A stretch of DNA of 64,000 nucleotides from Halarcobacter mediterraneus. Its GTDB lineage: Bacteria; Campylobacterota; Campylobacteria; Campylobacterales; Arcobacteraceae. Both the position numbers and the translations under genes were made by a program. Shown here one piece after another: positions 1 through 8,769 of this stretch (position 1 is its first letter; every line of letters begins with the position of its first letter). The stretch is from the NCBI RefSeq assembly GCF_004116625.1, contig NZ_NXIE01000001.1:558001-622000 (forward strand). Reading direction: 5' to 3'. The notes beneath the pieces were generated by a model, which saw nothing but the letters and a program-made list of their open reading frames with translations, made no database searches and was not told the origin of the DNA.

Positions 1-557
1 AAGAAACCCTTGAGAAAGAATTGAATTTAATAACAGACTATTCTCAACATCTGTCCTCAACAATAGATGATTTTAGAAACTTCTTTAAAAGTGATAAAGG
101 AAAAGAAAAATTTAATATAGAAGAAATGATTCTAAAATCAATTAATATTATAAAAACATCTATTGAAGCAAAAAATATAAAACTGGAAATATACTTTGAA
201 AAAGATTTAGAAATTTATTCTTATCCCACAGAAATACAACAAGTTGTTTTAAATATTTTAAAAAATGCTGAAGATGTTTTATCTGAAAAAGACTTAGATG
301 AAAAAAAGATTTCTCTAAGTACTTATAAAAACAAAGAAAATATAATAATAGAAATACATGATAACGGTGGAGGAATAGATAAAAAAATTATAAAGAATAT
401 ATTCGATCCATATTTCTCTACAAAAAGTGCACAAGATGGAACAGGATTAGGTCTTTATATGAGTAGAATCATTATAAATGACCATTGTAATGGAGATTTA
501 AAAGTTTTAAATGAAAAAGATGGAGCAACATTTTTTATTCAATTACCCATTAAATAA
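1..557 (+). CDS. Sensor histidine kinase, C-terminal part (cut by window start)
   Basis: The reading frame is already open at base 3, so this is the C-terminal part of a larger sensor kinase. What is visible is the end of the dimerisation helix (TIDDFRNFFK) followed by a HATPase domain: N box with NILKNAEDVL, G1 box DNGGGI, F box FDPYFSTK and G2 box GTGLGLYMSR, and a normal end. The phospho-accepting histidine would lie upstream of the window. The TIDDFRNFF stretch is nearly the same as in the Cache kinase at 30470-32380, so the two are paralogues. A receiver-domain gene starts 16 bases downstream and is probably its partner. A TTG at 21 is not the real start. Confidence 0.9.
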   Translation, partial: ETLEKELNLITDYSQHLSSTIDDFRNFFKSDKGKEKFNIEEMILKSINIIKTSIEAKNIKLEIYFEKDLEIYSYPTEIQQVVLNILKNAEDVLSEKDLDEKKISLSTYKNKENIIIEIHDNGGGIDKKIIKNIFDPYFSTKSAQDGTGLGLYMSRIIINDHCNGDLKVLNEKDGATFFIQLPIK

Positions 558-573
558 TAAGAAAGGAAAATAA

Positions 574-1005
574 ATGAGTTCTAACTTAAAAGAATTAGTA
601 GAATATAGTAAAAAACTTAACATACTTTTTATTGAAGACAATAATGAAGTAAGAGAACAATTATATAAATTATTTAAAAATTTTTTTGAAAATATTGATA
701 AATGTTTTAATGGAGATGAAGCATTAGAAAAATATAAAAAAAAAGAAAAAAACTATTATGATTTAATTATTAGTGATATTAGTATGCCAAAACTTGATGG
801 AATTCAATTATGTAAAGAAATTATAAAAATAAATAAAAAACAAGAAATATTAATTGTATCTGCCCATACAGAAAAAGAAAAATTATCACAGTTAGAAGAA
901 ATTGGGATTGAAAACATTCTTCAAAAACCAGTTGAGCATATAAGTTTAATTAATACTCTAAGTAAAATTATAAACAATATAAAAAGAAATAAAGAAGAGA
1001 GTTAG
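574..1005 (+). CDS. Single-domain response regulator (CheY-like receiver)
   Basis: A 143-residue stand-alone receiver domain with no output domain. The acidic pair E21-D22, phospho-acceptor D68 (IISDISMP), S96 at the usual Ser/Thr switch position and K118 (LQKPVE) are all present, so phosphorylation should work. The start is supported by a GAAAGGAAAA ribosome binding site. It lies 16 bases after the sensor kinase fragment and is presumably co-transcribed with it and phosphorylated by it. Its stop codon overlaps the stop of the convergent ABC-F gene. With no DNA-binding or enzymatic domain it probably acts through protein contact, or as a phosphate sink for another kinase. Confidence 0.88.
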   Translation: MSSNLKELVEYSKKLNILFIEDNNEVREQLYKLFKNFFENIDKCFNGDEALEKYKKKEKNYYDLIISDISMPKLDGIQLCKEIIKINKKQEILIVSAHTEKEKLSQLEEIGIENILQKPVEHISLINTLSKIINNIKRNKEES

Positions 1006-1018
1006 AGTTCCTCTAACT
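1000..1018. terminator. Inverted repeat over two overlapping stop codons
   Basis: AGTTAGAG and CTCTAACT form a perfect 8-bp stem with a TTC loop. It covers the stop codons of the response regulator (+) and the ABC-F gene (-), which overlap by 3-4 bases. There is no strong T run on either side, so it is a weak candidate for a bidirectional terminator. Confidence 0.4.
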
Positions 1019-2837
1019 TCTTATCATATAAAGCCATTAGCTCATCTAATTTAAGTTGATTCTCTTCTAAAGACTCAAACATCTGCTCAACTTCATCTTC
1101 ATGTTTTTTGATTATTTGAGACAGTTCTATAATCTTACTATTATCACCTTGATTTGAAGCTTGTATAAGTTCTGCTTGATATTTTTCAATATCGTCTTCT
1201 ACTTCCATAATAGAATTTTCAAGCTTTTCAATCTTCTTTTTTAAAGGATTTGTTTCTTTACTTCTTTCTTGGATTATTGAAGCTCTTAATTTTTTATTCT
1301 CTTTTTTGTTTACTTTTGCTTGTTTTGGTTTCTCTTTTTGCTCTTCACCTTCTTCATCTTCCCAACCAATTTTTTCTAAAAACTCATCATATGTTCCATC
1401 AAAATAATCAGCTCCATCTTTTGCAAAAACAATAAGTCTATCACATACTTGTCTTAATAACTCTTCTGAGTGAGTTACTATAATACAAGAACCCTCAAAG
1501 TTTTTAATAGCTTTTGTAAGTGAATCAATTGATTGCATATCTAAGTGGTTTGTTGGCTCATCAAGAAATAATAGGTTTACATCTTTTGCTAAGATTTGTC
1601 CTAGCATTACCCTACTTTTTTCTCCCCCCGATAATAAAGAGATTTTCTTTTTAACATCATCTCCACTAAACATCATAGAACCACAAATACCTCTTACTGT
1701 AGATTCAGAAAGTTTTGCATTAGAAACATAGATTTCATCCATTATTGTATTGTTTGGATTAAGATGGGAAATATTTGTTTGCCCAAAGTGTCCAAAGGTA
1801 GTAGTTCCATGATAATCTATAGTTCCACTAAGTGGTTTTAGCTCTTTTGCAATATTATTTAGAAGTGTAGACTTACCCTTACCATTTTTACCGATAATTC
1901 CTAAAGTCTCACCCTTTTTTAAAGTAAAAGAGATATCTTTAAAAAGTATTTCATTTTCTTTGTATCCAAAACTTAAATCTTTTACATCAAGTAAAACTTT
2001 TGCAGGAGTATCTTTATAGTTAAAATCAAACTCTAAAGTTGATTCATCTACAATAGAATCCATCTCATCCATTTTTTCTAAAAGTTTTACTTTTGATTGA
2101 GCTTGAGCAGCTGTTGAAGCTCTTGCTTTATTTTTAGCAATGAACTCTTCTAACTCTTTTCTTTTTTTATCTTGTGCTTCTTTTTGTTTTTCATAGTGTT
2201 CATCATTTGCTTCAAGTTGGGCATAAAACTTATGAGTATTTCCTTCAAGCATAAATAAAGACTGTCTTACAATACCCATTGTATGAGTACAAACAGTATC
2301 CATAAAGTCTCTATCGTGAGTGATAATGATAACTTCTCCATCAAAGCTTTTTAAAAAGTTTTTTAGCCATCTTAAAGATAAAATATCTAAGTAGTTTGTA
2401 GGCTCATCTAGAAGTAATAGATTTGGTTCAGTAATTAAAAGTTTTGCTAAGTTGATTCTAATTTGATAACCACCAGAAAAAGATAGTGGATCTTTTTGTA
2501 AGTCTTCATGACTAAACCCAAGACCAAAAAGTATCTTCTCAACTTTATAAATAGAGTACTTATCATCTTCAGCTAAAGCCAAAGCTGTTTCATCTACTAA
2601 TGTCTTTTCACTAAATTCCAAATGTTGTTTTAAAGCACCTATTTTATAGTTTTTAGGAATTAAGATTTCCCCATCATCAGCTTGCTCTTCACCTAAAATA
2701 AGTTTAAAAAGTGTTGACTTACCTGTACCGTTTCTTCCTACAAGCCCAACTCTTTGACCTTGTCCTAATATTAAATTTAAATCTGTAAATAGTGTCTTTT
2801 CACCAAAATGTTTTGAAAGATTTTTTAGTTGTATCAT
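1002..2837 (-). CDS. ABC-F ATPase with C-terminal coiled coil (Uup/YheS type)
   Basis: A 611-residue soluble protein with two ABC cassettes and no membrane segment, the ABC-F layout. The first cassette has Walker A GRNGTGKST (34-42), signature LSFSGGYQIR and LLLLDEPTNYLD. The second has GKNGKGKST, LLSGGEKSR and LLFLDEPTNHLD. A lysine-rich linker joins the cassettes. The last 110 residues or so are strongly charged and predicted coiled coil, as in Uup/YheS-type members. Family members bind the ribosomal E site and act in translation or ribosome maintenance; the exact role here is not visible. A second ABC-F gene of another subtype lies at 51672-53261. Confidence 0.88.
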   Translation of the reverse strand: MIQLKNLSKHFGEKTLFTDLNLILGQGQRVGLVGRNGTGKSTLFKLILGEEQADDGEILIPKNYKIGALKQHLEFSEKTLVDETALALAEDDKYSIYKVEKILFGLGFSHEDLQKDPLSFSGGYQIRINLAKLLITEPNLLLLDEPTNYLDILSLRWLKNFLKSFDGEVIIITHDRDFMDTVCTHTMGIVRQSLFMLEGNTHKFYAQLEANDEHYEKQKEAQDKKRKELEEFIAKNKARASTAAQAQSKVKLLEKMDEMDSIVDESTLEFDFNYKDTPAKVLLDVKDLSFGYKENEILFKDISFTLKKGETLGIIGKNGKGKSTLLNNIAKELKPLSGTIDYHGTTTFGHFGQTNISHLNPNNTIMDEIYVSNAKLSESTVRGICGSMMFSGDDVKKKISLLSGGEKSRVMLGQILAKDVNLLFLDEPTNHLDMQSIDSLTKAIKNFEGSCIIVTHSEELLRQVCDRLIVFAKDGADYFDGTYDEFLEKIGWEDEEGEEQKEKPKQAKVNKKENKKLRASIIQERSKETNPLKKKIEKLENSIMEVEDDIEKYQAELIQASNQGDNSKIIELSQIIKKHEDEVEQMFESLEENQLKLDELMALYDKKLEEL

Positions 2838-2910
2838 AATGCTCTTTATATTTTTTGTTTTAAAAAGTGATTGTACAGTAAAGTCAATTATAGATTACTC
2901 AAAGAAATAT

Positions 2911-3669
2911 TTACCAGCTTTCATCAAAACTTTTATTATTGGAAATATCTTTTGTAAGTTCAGTAAGTCCTGTTTTTTCTAATACTTTATTTACTTTTAC
3001 AGGCCAAGTTTTTCTATAGTTAAAAGAGTTCTTCTTTCCACCAACATGATTTATAAACTCTTTATTTAGCTTTTTTGTAAAAAGTATCTCTTTCCCATGT
3101 TTTTTAACTTGCTCATCTAAAAAGGCTCTTGCACAACTAAAAGCTTTAAACCTATTGTTGTAACTTATCCAAAGAGTGCAAAACTCCTTTATATTTTGTA
3201 GGTTTGCTTTTATCTTTGCTTGTTTATTGTAATCAAAATAATCTAGGTTTGTAGTAGTTCCTGCAATTCCTTTAGGTCTATAATCTTTTTTTAGACTCTT
3301 TGGTCTTTGTTTCCAAAAGAGTTCTTCTTTTTTATAACTTTTTATCTCTTTTGTATTATATATTACTTTATAAGGGTTTTTAGTATTAGGTAAATATAAA
3401 GAAGGAAGAGCAATATCATTCTTATTTGCTCCAAGGCTTAGAATATTTCCAGAAATAGAAGCTACATAACCTCTTCCATACCCAGATTCAACACTTGCTA
3501 TTGCTAATATAGCTGCTGGTGGCATATTGTATTTTAAAGCTATGTCAACGGTTTCTTTTACTAAAGAAGAGTAAAATTTCTTTACATGAGTATATTTTCT
3601 ATATGAAAAATTCTTGTCATATGAAAATAAACAGTTTGTAAGTATAAGTACTAATAAAATTTGTTTCAT
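2911..3669 (-). CDS. Exported Bax-like glucosaminidase (peptidoglycan hydrolase)
   Basis: A 252-residue protein starting with a signal peptide (MKQILLVLILTNCLFS). The mature part has the glucosaminidase fold seen in Bax/FlgJ-type proteins: MPPAAILAIASVESGYG carries the putative catalytic Glu (VESGYG), followed by SGNILSLGA and a C-terminal NHVGGKKNSFNYRKTW segment. Such enzymes cleave the N-acetylglucosaminyl bond of peptidoglycan in the periplasm. No convincing Shine-Dalgarno sequence precedes the ATG at 3669, but it gives the only sensible signal peptide. It stands alone, convergent to nothing and divergent from the unknown gene at 3791. Confidence 0.8.
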   Translation of the reverse strand: MKQILLVLILTNCLFSYDKNFSYRKYTHVKKFYSSLVKETVDIALKYNMPPAAILAIASVESGYGRGYVASISGNILSLGANKNDIALPSLYLPNTKNPYKVIYNTKEIKSYKKEELFWKQRPKSLKKDYRPKGIAGTTTNLDYFDYNKQAKIKANLQNIKEFCTLWISYNNRFKAFSCARAFLDEQVKKHGKEILFTKKLNKEFINHVGGKKNSFNYRKTWPVKVNKVLEKTGLTELTKDISNNKSFDESW

Positions 3670-3704
3670 ATTTTATTGTAACATAATATTAAAAAGTATT
3701 ACAA

Positions 3705-3773
3705 TTTATAAATAATTTATTTATAAACATAAACTAATATTAAGTTAATTAATATTACAATTCTTAATATTAG
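3705..3773. promoter_or_regulatory. Two inverted repeats in a divergent intergenic region
   Basis: The 121-base gap between the Bax-like gene (-) and the unknown gene (+) contains two perfect inverted repeats. At 3705-3727, TTTATAAATAA and TTATTTATAAA flank one T. CTAATATTAAG (3734-3744) and CTTAATATTAG (3763-3773) are 18 bases apart and end seven bases before the AAAGGA site of the plus-strand gene. Both are pure or nearly pure A/T, so chance is a real alternative. Confidence 0.4.
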
Positions 3774-3790
3774 ATTAATAAAGGATTAGT

Positions 3791-4498
3791 ATGTTTATTA
3801 ACTCTTCCACTAACATAATAAACTCTTTTAAAGAGATATTACCTTTGCCTGAACCACAAGAACTTGACCAAGAAACAGTAGATAAAATAAATTCTTCTAT
3901 TGCAAATATTGAAAATGATAGAAAAGAGTATCAACCAACAAAAGAACAATTAGAAGAAAATCCTTGGTTAAAAAATGCTGTAAATGGCATAAGAAAAGTT
4001 TCAGACATAATTGAAGATTTCAAAAATGGTAAAGATGGTTCAGGAGATTTTACTATAACATCTTATTCTCAAGATAGCTTTGATGTACATGAGGATAATA
4101 TAAGAACTCATTACTATAATATATATGCACAAGCAGACTATACTACATCACACTTAGCATATGATGATGAAAACTTCACAAGAGAAGGTCAAACAAGAGT
4201 TAGTAAAATTGCTTTTCATGCTAGTTATTATGAAAAAAGTGTAAATGAACAAAAAGAGCTTCAATTAAATTTTACACTTGAAAAAGATACAGAAAGTGTA
4301 GATTTTAATAAATTATATGAGAGATTAAAAACTAACAAAAGTTTTGAAAAAAGCTTTATAGCTAATATTGAAAGTCATTTATACAAAGGGGATAGTTCAA
4401 AATTAATTAAGCAATTGGAAAAAGTATTAGAACTTGATGATTCTACTTTAAAATATAGAGATTCTAAAAATTCAACACTTTTAGATATTTTTGTATAA
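3791..4498 (+). CDS. Conserved-looking protein of unknown function
   Basis: A 235-residue acidic soluble protein that I do not recognise. It has no signal peptide, membrane segment or cysteine. A proline/glutamate-rich N-terminal part (LPLPEPQELDQE), a central part rich in Tyr, Asp and Thr (SYSQDSFDVHEDNIRTHYYN) and a helical Lys/Leu-rich C-terminus (SSKLIKQLEKVLELDDS) can be seen. The N-terminal segment resembles in style the small DUF-type cytosolic proteins of Campylobacterota, but no family can be named. A good AAAGGATT ribosome binding site precedes the ATG. The gene is flanked by inverted repeats upstream and by an independent membrane-protein gene downstream. Confidence 0.7.
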   Translation: MFINSSTNIINSFKEILPLPEPQELDQETVDKINSSIANIENDRKEYQPTKEQLEENPWLKNAVNGIRKVSDIIEDFKNGKDGSGDFTITSYSQDSFDVHEDNIRTHYYNIYAQADYTTSHLAYDDENFTREGQTRVSKIAFHASYYEKSVNEQKELQLNFTLEKDTESVDFNKLYERLKTNKSFEKSFIANIESHLYKGDSSKLIKQLEKVLELDDSTLKYRDSKNSTLLDIFV

Positions 4499-4571
4499 TA
4501 ATTTCCTTAATTTTTTTTAATTTAAAATATATTATAAAGGTAACTAGAAAAGAATCAAAAGGTAAAGCTAA

Positions 4572-5168
4572 ATGGAAAAATCTCATAAAATAATTTATGG
4601 CATTTATATATTGATTTGGATTATCCTAGCAATAAATCCTAAATATCCAGAAGATTGGTTTTTAGAAAATATATTAGTATTTCTATTTTTTCCATTTGTT
4701 CTTTGGAGTGATATAAAATATAAATACACACTTTTAAGTATCATTTTTCTTTTAATATTTGCAAGCTTACACTCACTAGGTGCTCACTTTACTTATGCCG
4801 AAATGAAATACTTTAATTTCGTATCAGAACTTTTTGGATTTGAAAGAAATCATTTTGATAGATTAGTACATTTTCTTTTTGGATTACTTATTTTTAGAAT
4901 TTTATTTGAAATAGTCCTTGTTTATTCAAGTAGTTTTAGAAGTGCCCTATTTTTTACTTTTTCTTTAGTTGTTTGTATTGCTACAATTTATGAATTAGTT
5001 GAATGGTTTGCTGCTATTACTTTCTATCCTGAATTAGGAATGGCTTTCTTAGGAACTCAAGGAGATATTTGGGATGCACATAAAGATACATTTTTAGCTT
5101 GTATTGGTGCTTTGATAAATATTATATTTTATAGAAGTTATAAAAAACTATGGATTTTAAAGAGATAA
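4572..5168 (+). CDS. DUF2238 (YjdF-like) membrane protein
   Basis: A 198-residue integral membrane protein with about five or six hydrophobic helices. The segments SLGAHFTYAEM, FDRLVHFLFGLL, YELVEWFAAITF and GTQGDIWDAHKDTFLA match the conserved His/Glu/Asp pattern of the DUF2238/YjdF family, whose biochemical function is unknown. An AAAGG site lies nine bases before the ATG. It is followed by a hairpin shared with the convergent pyruvate dehydrogenase operon. Confidence 0.8.
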   Translation: MEKSHKIIYGIYILIWIILAINPKYPEDWFLENILVFLFFPFVLWSDIKYKYTLLSIIFLLIFASLHSLGAHFTYAEMKYFNFVSELFGFERNHFDRLVHFLFGLLIFRILFEIVLVYSSSFRSALFFTFSLVVCIATIYELVEWFAAITFYPELGMAFLGTQGDIWDAHKDTFLACIGALINIIFYRSYKKLWILKR

Positions 5169-5203
5169 AAACCCTACCTTCAAAAAGAAGATAGGCTTTA
5201 TTT
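5166..5203 (-). terminator. Rho-independent terminator of the pyruvate dehydrogenase operon
   Basis: Read on the minus strand, CCTATCTTC and GAAGGTAGG pair (one G-U) around a T5 loop, are extended by AAA/TTT, and run into GTTTTTATC. This lies 25 bases past the lpdA stop. On the plus strand the same stem has a C-A mismatch, so it works best for the minus-strand operon but may also serve the DUF2238 gene. Confidence 0.75.
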
Positions 5204-5225
5204 TAAATAGTTAAAAAGACTTAAA

Positions 5226-7016
5226 CTATTTTTTCTTTACAGCTTTTTTGTTTGGTAAGTCAGTAATACTTCCATGGAAGATTTCTGCACACATACCAAC
5301 AGATTCATGTAAAGTAGGATGTGCATGAATTGTTAATCCAATATCTTCAGCATCACAATCCATTTCAAGAGCTAATGAAATTTCACCAAGTAATTCACCT
5401 GCGTTTTCACCAACTAAAGAACCACCGATTAACTGCTCTGTATCTTTATCAAAGATTAGTTTTGTCATACCTGTTTCAGATACATCTGAAGCTAATGCTC
5501 TACCTGAGGCAGACCAAGGGAATGATGCAACTTCATAGTTGATTCCAGCTTCTTTTGCTTCAATTTCACTCATACCAGCAGTTGCAATTTCTGGGAATGT
5601 ATATGCAATACCAGGAATTTGTTTAGGTTCAAAGAACACTTTGTGACCTGCAATAACTTCTGCTGCAACATGACCTTCATGTACTGCTTTATGAGCAAGC
5701 ATTGGTTGACCGATAATATCACCAATAGCATAAATATGAGGAACATTTGTTCTCATTTGATTATCAACTGCAATGAATCCTTTCTCATCAACTTCAACAC
5801 CAGTATTTTCTAAGCCTAGGTTTAATCCATTTGGAGTTCTTCCCATAGCTACTAATACTGCATCATAAGTTTGAGGTTCTGCAGGTGCATTTTCACCTTT
5901 AAACTCTACATAGATACCTTCTTGTTTAGGAATAATAGCTTGAGTTTGAGTTTTAAACATAAAGTTAAACTTCTTCTCATTTGCTTTTGTATATACCTTA
6001 ACGATATCTTTATCAGTACCTGTCATAACTTGAGGACCTCTAACTACTACATCAATCTGTGAACCTAATCTTTGATATACTGTAGCCATTTCAAGACCAA
6101 TAATTCCACCACCCATTACAAGTAGTCTTTTTGGAACTTCTTTTACTTCAAGTGCATTTGTAGAATCCCAAATTCTTGGATCTTCATGGGGAATGAATCC
6201 CATTTTAGAAGATTGAGAACCAGCTGCAACAATACAATTATCAAAAGAAACTTTAGTTTGCTCACCTTCTTTATCTGTATGATCAACAATTACTGTGTTT
6301 TTGTCTATAAACTTTGCAACACCTTGAACAACAGTTACTTTTCTCATTTTAGCCATAGCAGATAGACCATCAGTAAGTTTTTTAACAACTCCTGATTTAT
6401 ATGCTGCTACACTTGGTAAATCAATTTCTGGTTTAGAAAACTTTATTCCAGCATGTTCAATATGAGCTGCTTCATCAATAACTTTAGCAACATGAAGTAA
6501 TGCTTTTGAAGGAATACAACCAACATTTAAACAAACTCCACCTAAAGTTGGATGTCTTTCTACTAAAACAGTATCTAAACCTAAGTCAGCACATCTAAAT
6601 GCAGCAGAATAACCACCAGGACCAGCTCCAACTACAAGAACTTGACCTTTTATTTCTTTTGCATTAGCATTTACTTCAACATTTGTAGGTTCTTTTTTAG
6701 AAGGAGTACTTGAAGCAACAGCTGGTGCTGGTACTTCTTTAGCCTCTTCTTTTGCAGGTTCACTATCTGCTTCACCTTGAACTTCTACACGTGCAATTAT
6801 ATCACCAGAGTTTACTTTATCACCAACTTTTACAAGAATTTCTTTAATAACTCCTGCTTGGGTTGTTGGAACGTCCATTGAAGCTTTTTCAGTCTCTAAA
6901 GTGATAAGTCCATCTTCTACTTCAACTTCATCACCAACTTCAACCATAACTTCGATTAAGTCTACGTCTTTATCTGCACCTAAATCAGGAATATGAATAT
7001 CAACTATTTTACCCAT
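5226..7016 (-). CDS. lpdA: Dihydrolipoyl dehydrogenase (E3) with N-terminal lipoyl domain
   Basis: This is the E3 component, which reoxidises dihydrolipoamide with FAD and NAD+. The N-terminal 80 residues or so form a lipoyl domain with the modified lysine in ETEKASMD. An Ala/Pro-rich linker follows, then the FAD site VVGAGPGGYSAAF, the redox disulfide GGVCLNVGCIPSK, the NAD site VMGGGIIGLEM and the C-terminal HAHPTLHES with the catalytic His. Two ATG codons are in tandem. AAGGAG is only two bases from the first (7019) and five from the second, so I choose 7016. It is the last gene of the operon, nine bases after aceF. A lipoyl domain on E3 is known from other proteobacteria. Its lipoyl-domain DNA is close to that of the first aceF domain. 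Confidence 0.95.
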   Translation of the reverse strand: MGKIVDIHIPDLGADKDVDLIEVMVEVGDEVEVEDGLITLETEKASMDVPTTQAGVIKEILVKVGDKVNSGDIIARVEVQGEADSEPAKEEAKEVPAPAVASSTPSKKEPTNVEVNANAKEIKGQVLVVGAGPGGYSAAFRCADLGLDTVLVERHPTLGGVCLNVGCIPSKALLHVAKVIDEAAHIEHAGIKFSKPEIDLPSVAAYKSGVVKKLTDGLSAMAKMRKVTVVQGVAKFIDKNTVIVDHTDKEGEQTKVSFDNCIVAAGSQSSKMGFIPHEDPRIWDSTNALEVKEVPKRLLVMGGGIIGLEMATVYQRLGSQIDVVVRGPQVMTGTDKDIVKVYTKANEKKFNFMFKTQTQAIIPKQEGIYVEFKGENAPAEPQTYDAVLVAMGRTPNGLNLGLENTGVEVDEKGFIAVDNQMRTNVPHIYAIGDIIGQPMLAHKAVHEGHVAAEVIAGHKVFFEPKQIPGIAYTFPEIATAGMSEIEAKEAGINYEVASFPWSASGRALASDVSETGMTKLIFDKDTEQLIGGSLVGENAGELLGEISLALEMDCDAEDIGLTIHAHPTLHESVGMCAEIFHGSITDLPNKKAVKKK

Positions 7017-7025
7017 CATTACTCC

Positions 7026-8759
7026 TTATAGACTTAATAGTCTGATGTCACTTAAAAGCTTAGATAATGTAGTAGTAAATCTAGCACCGTCAGCTCCATC
7101 AATTACTTTGTGATCATAAGATAACGATAATGGTAACATTAATCTTGGCACAAAGTTTTCTCCATCCCACACTGGTTTCATTTCAGATTTAGATAATCCT
7201 AAAATTGCAACTTCAGGAGCATTAATAATTGGAGTAAATTTAGTTCCTCCAATTCCACCTAAAGATGAAATTGTAAATGAAGCACCCTGCATATCATCAG
7301 ATTTAAGTTTTCCTTCTCTTGCTCTGCTTGATACATCAGCCATTTCAAGAGCAATCTCTTTGAAACCTTTTTTATTAACATCTTTAATTACAGGAACTAC
7401 AAGACCATTTGGAGTATCTACTGCAATTGCGATATTGAAGTATTTTTTCATAATTAAGCTTTGACCATCTGTGCTTAATGATGAATTAAATTTAGGATGA
7501 ATTTCAAGTGCTTTAGCTACTGCTTTTACTACAAATACTAGTGGAGATAATTTAAATCCATCAGCAATTGCATTTTGAGCTTTTCTAAACTCTTCCATTT
7601 CTGTAATATCTGCTTCATCAAATTGAGTAACGTGAGGCATTGAAACCCAGTTTCTATGTAATGATGGACCAGAAATTTTCTGAATTCTACTAAGCTCAAC
7701 AGTTTCAGTTTCACCAAATTGTGAGAAGTCAATCTCTTTAAGCTCAGGGAAGTTGAATCCAAGACCAGTTCCAGTTCCTGCAGCTGCTACTGCTGGTTTA
7801 GATAATTGCTCTTTTACATAAGCTTTAATATCATCTTTAAGGATTCTTCCTTTTCTACCAGTTCCTTTTACAAAACCTAAATCAACACCAAACTCTCTAG
7901 CTACTTTTCTAACAGAAGGAGAAGCATAGATTTTCTTAGCTTTTTGGGTTAATACAGATGTAGCTTCAGGAGAACTAACTGCTGCAACTTCTTGAACTGT
8001 AGTTACTTTCTTTGGCTCTTCTTTTTTAACTGGTGTTTCTTCTTTTTTAGCTGGAGTTGGAACTTTTGATTCCATAACTACAGTTTTAACCATTTTTGCA
8101 ATTAAATCACCAGAATTTACTTTCATTCCAGCTTCTACAAATAATTCAATAATTTCTCCTGCAAATGGAGCTGGTACATCCATAGAAGCTTTTTCAGTTT
8201 CTAAAGTAATAAGACCATCTTCAAATTCTACAGTATCTCCAACTGAAACCATTACATCAATTAAATCAACATCTTTATCTGCTCCTAAATCAGGAACATG
8301 AACTTCTTCAACAACTGAACAAACAGTTTGTTCATTTACAAAATGACAAGAAACTTGTGCACCTGCAGCACTAATAGCTTGTAATTCAGCTTCTGCTGCT
8401 TCTAGTCCCATTGCTTCAGAAGAACTTGCTGCTGGAGCTGATTCTTCTTTTTTTGGTTCTTCTTTTGCAGATTCAGCTACTACAGGTTCTTCAGTTTTAT
8501 CTTCTGCGGCACCCTCTTCTTCAATTTCAACTCTAGCAATTAAATCCCCAGAGTTTACTTTATCTCCAACTTTTACAAGAATTTCTTTAATAACACCTGC
8601 ATGAGTTGTAGGAACGTCCATAGAAGCTTTTTCAGTCTCTAAAGTAATAAGACCATCTTCAACTTCTACAGTATCTCCAACTTCAACCATAACTTCGATT
8701 AAATCAACGTCTTTATCTGCTCCTAAATCAGGAATAAAAATATCTACTAAAGTACTCAT
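7026..8759 (-). CDS. aceF: Pyruvate dehydrogenase E2, dihydrolipoamide acetyltransferase
   Basis: A 577-residue E2 core enzyme that transfers acetyl groups from lipoamide to CoA. Two lipoyl domains (about 1-80 and 150-230, each with ETEKASMD) are joined by acidic Ala/Pro/Glu linkers. They are followed by the peripheral subunit-binding domain (YASPSVRKVAREFGVDL... GTGRKGRILKDD) and the acyltransferase domain ending in SYDHKVIDGADGARF, which carries the catalytic His. AAGGAG lies five bases before the ATG. The gene is ten bases after aceE. The short extra segment between the two lipoyl domains (QAISAAGAQVSCHFVNEQTVCSV, given here only in part as QVSCHFVNEQTVC) has two cysteines and is unusual for a linker. 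Confidence 0.95.
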   Translation of the reverse strand: MSTLVDIFIPDLGADKDVDLIEVMVEVGDTVEVEDGLITLETEKASMDVPTTHAGVIKEILVKVGDKVNSGDLIARVEIEEEGAAEDKTEEPVVAESAKEEPKKEESAPAASSSEAMGLEAAEAELQAISAAGAQVSCHFVNEQTVCSVVEEVHVPDLGADKDVDLIDVMVSVGDTVEFEDGLITLETEKASMDVPAPFAGEIIELFVEAGMKVNSGDLIAKMVKTVVMESKVPTPAKKEETPVKKEEPKKVTTVQEVAAVSSPEATSVLTQKAKKIYASPSVRKVAREFGVDLGFVKGTGRKGRILKDDIKAYVKEQLSKPAVAAAGTGTGLGFNFPELKEIDFSQFGETETVELSRIQKISGPSLHRNWVSMPHVTQFDEADITEMEEFRKAQNAIADGFKLSPLVFVVKAVAKALEIHPKFNSSLSTDGQSLIMKKYFNIAIAVDTPNGLVVPVIKDVNKKGFKEIALEMADVSSRAREGKLKSDDMQGASFTISSLGGIGGTKFTPIINAPEVAILGLSKSEMKPVWDGENFVPRLMLPLSLSYDHKVIDGADGARFTTTLSKLLSDIRLLSL

Positions 8760-8769
8760 CTTTTACTCC

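Noticed and set aside
7538-7762. A 74-codon frame on the minus strand inside aceF.
   Set aside because: It is an alternative frame of a strongly conserved gene without a ribosome site or family match.
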